A stretch of DNA of 5,002 nucleotides from Kiritimatiellota bacterium (GTDB taxonomy: Bacteria; Verrucomicrobiota; Lentisphaeria; Victivallales; JAADHT01). The notes under the pieces were generated by a model. It ran no database searches. It was given only the letters and a program-made list of their open reading frames with translations, and was not told the origin of the DNA. Positions 4,451-5,002 of this stretch are shown here, piece by piece (position 1 is the stretch's first letter; every line of letters begins with the position of its first letter). The stretch is from assembly GCA_013151705.1 (NCBI GenBank), contig JAADHT010000125.1, forward strand, positions 1 to 5,002. Direction: 5' to 3'. The position numbers and the translations under genes were made by a program.

Positions 4451-5002
4451 GACTTCTCCACGTCGAAATCGGCCTTGTCCAAGTCAATCTCCTCCTCATC
4501 CAGTTTGAACGGCCCCTGGAAATAAACCTCCTCGCGTTTGTTGATGCGCCACGCCTCCCAAAGAGCTATCGCCGCGAAAATTGCGGAGAAAGGCGATGTG
4601 AAAAGGAACAGGATGTAGATAATGATCGGCGCGACGAAAAGCAGGAGGATTCCAAGGAGGAGCAGGAGAATTCCCAAGAGGAGTTTCAGAAACGCGTTGC
4701 CGCTTTCCGCGGGCGGATTCGCTCGCGGCATTGATTTTCCGTCTTTTAGCGTTTTCCCTGTTTGGCCGTCGTTTTCCCCCGAATTTTCCTTGATTCGTCC
4801 GGTCACCTTGTCGATTTTCCACACTTCTCCGGTATCAGGCGTCGCAGAACCGTTTTCCGTTTTCCGCGACTCCGGCACTTGTTTTTCCGACGCTTTTTTG
4901 TCAAGCTCGCCGAGTTTGGACGATTCGCTGTTTTTCCTGCCTTTTTCCCAGCCTTTTTTGAATTGTTCGAGATATTTGTCGGGATTTTTGCGGTACTCGT
5001 TG
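4447..5002 (-). CDS. Membrane protein with basic/charged N-region and acidic tail (partial)
   Basis: The frame is open from the window edge to the TGA at 4449-4447 and gives 184 visible residues, so the true start lies beyond 5002. An in-frame GTG at 4878 is not needed as a start. The visible part opens with a Lys/Glu-rich stretch (YRKNPDKYLEQFKKGWEKGR), continues as a polar, probably disordered linker to about residue 100, then two abutting membrane helices (about 103-125 and 126-149). It ends in an acidic tail (LDEEEIDLDKADFD, 167-180). This predicts a soluble region anchored by a C-terminal helical hairpin. I do not recognise a family. It overlaps the zinc-ribbon/protease gene by four bases, so it may be a partner, substrate or scaffold of that protease. 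Confidence 0.75.
   Translation of the reverse strand, partial: NEYRKNPDKYLEQFKKGWEKGRKNSESSKLGELDKKASEKQVPESRKTENGSATPDTGEVWKIDKVTGRIKENSGENDGQTGKTLKDGKSMPRANPPAESGNAFLKLLLGILLLLLGILLLFVAPIIIYILFLFTSPFSAIFAAIALWEAWRINKREEVYFQGPFKLDEEEIDLDKADFDVEKS
4641..4682 (-). repeat. Two tandem 21-base units inside the membrane segment
   Basis: The units at 4641-4661 and 4662-4682 agree at 18 of 21 positions. Each encodes seven residues of the Leu-rich helix, producing the repeated LLLGIL pattern. The length is a multiple of three, so the frame is kept. Confidence 0.6.

Noticed and set aside
4447..4878. GTG at 4878 as the start of the membrane protein
   Set aside because: The frame stays open to the window edge with a coherent charged sequence, so the gene most likely begins beyond 5002.

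Overview
The window reads as an ordinary bacterial chromosome segment of moderate GC content. Its 5' part is a sugar-catabolism module and its 3' part is a leftward cluster of envelope and membrane genes. The mix of a LacI-type regulator with two Gfo/Idh/MocA oxidoreductases, plus a zinc-ribbon/site-2-protease gene and a CsgG/LpoB-like lipoprotein, would suit a carbohydrate-degrading Gram-negative such as a PVC-group (Lentisphaerota-like) bacterium. No marker gene is present, so this placement is a guess.

Plus strand, 1-2332: the C-terminus of a LacI/GalR-type regulator (1-210, start outside the window), a 170-base intergenic region, a canonical Gfo/Idh/MocA dehydrogenase (381-1328), a 137-base intergenic region, and a short divergent Gfo/Idh-like protein (1466-2332). 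A perfect 14-base CG-centred palindrome, TTAAAACGTTTTAA, lies just before the first oxidoreductase gene. An 11/14 relative of it lies before the second. Both look like LacI-family operators, so the simplest reading is one local regulator controlling both dehydrogenase genes. The substrate cannot be read from the sequence.

Convergent gap, 2333-2486: no gene, but several short palindromes and no canonical terminator.

Minus strand, 5002 down to 2487: a membrane protein running off the right edge (4447-5002) overlaps by four bases (ATGA) a zinc-ribbon protein (3986-4450), which is followed by an M50 metalloprotease domain (3330-3962). The last two are almost certainly one gene split by a 5-base tandem duplication (TTGCC TTGCC on the minus strand, 4023-4032). 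Deleting one copy gives a continuous 371-residue zinc-ribbon/helical/site-2-protease protein. A stem-loop terminator (3273-3319) closes this operon. A near-consensus sigma70-type promoter (3141-3168) then drives a lipoprotein gene (2487-3131), with a predicted transcription start only about three bases before the ATG.

A second probable indel lies at the end of the first oxidoreductase gene: dropping one T restores a family-like C-terminus. Two probable single-event frameshifts in 5 kb point to either assembly error or recent mutation. I found no clearly new biological system. The strongest leads are the paired operator-like sites and the slippage-type split of the protease gene.
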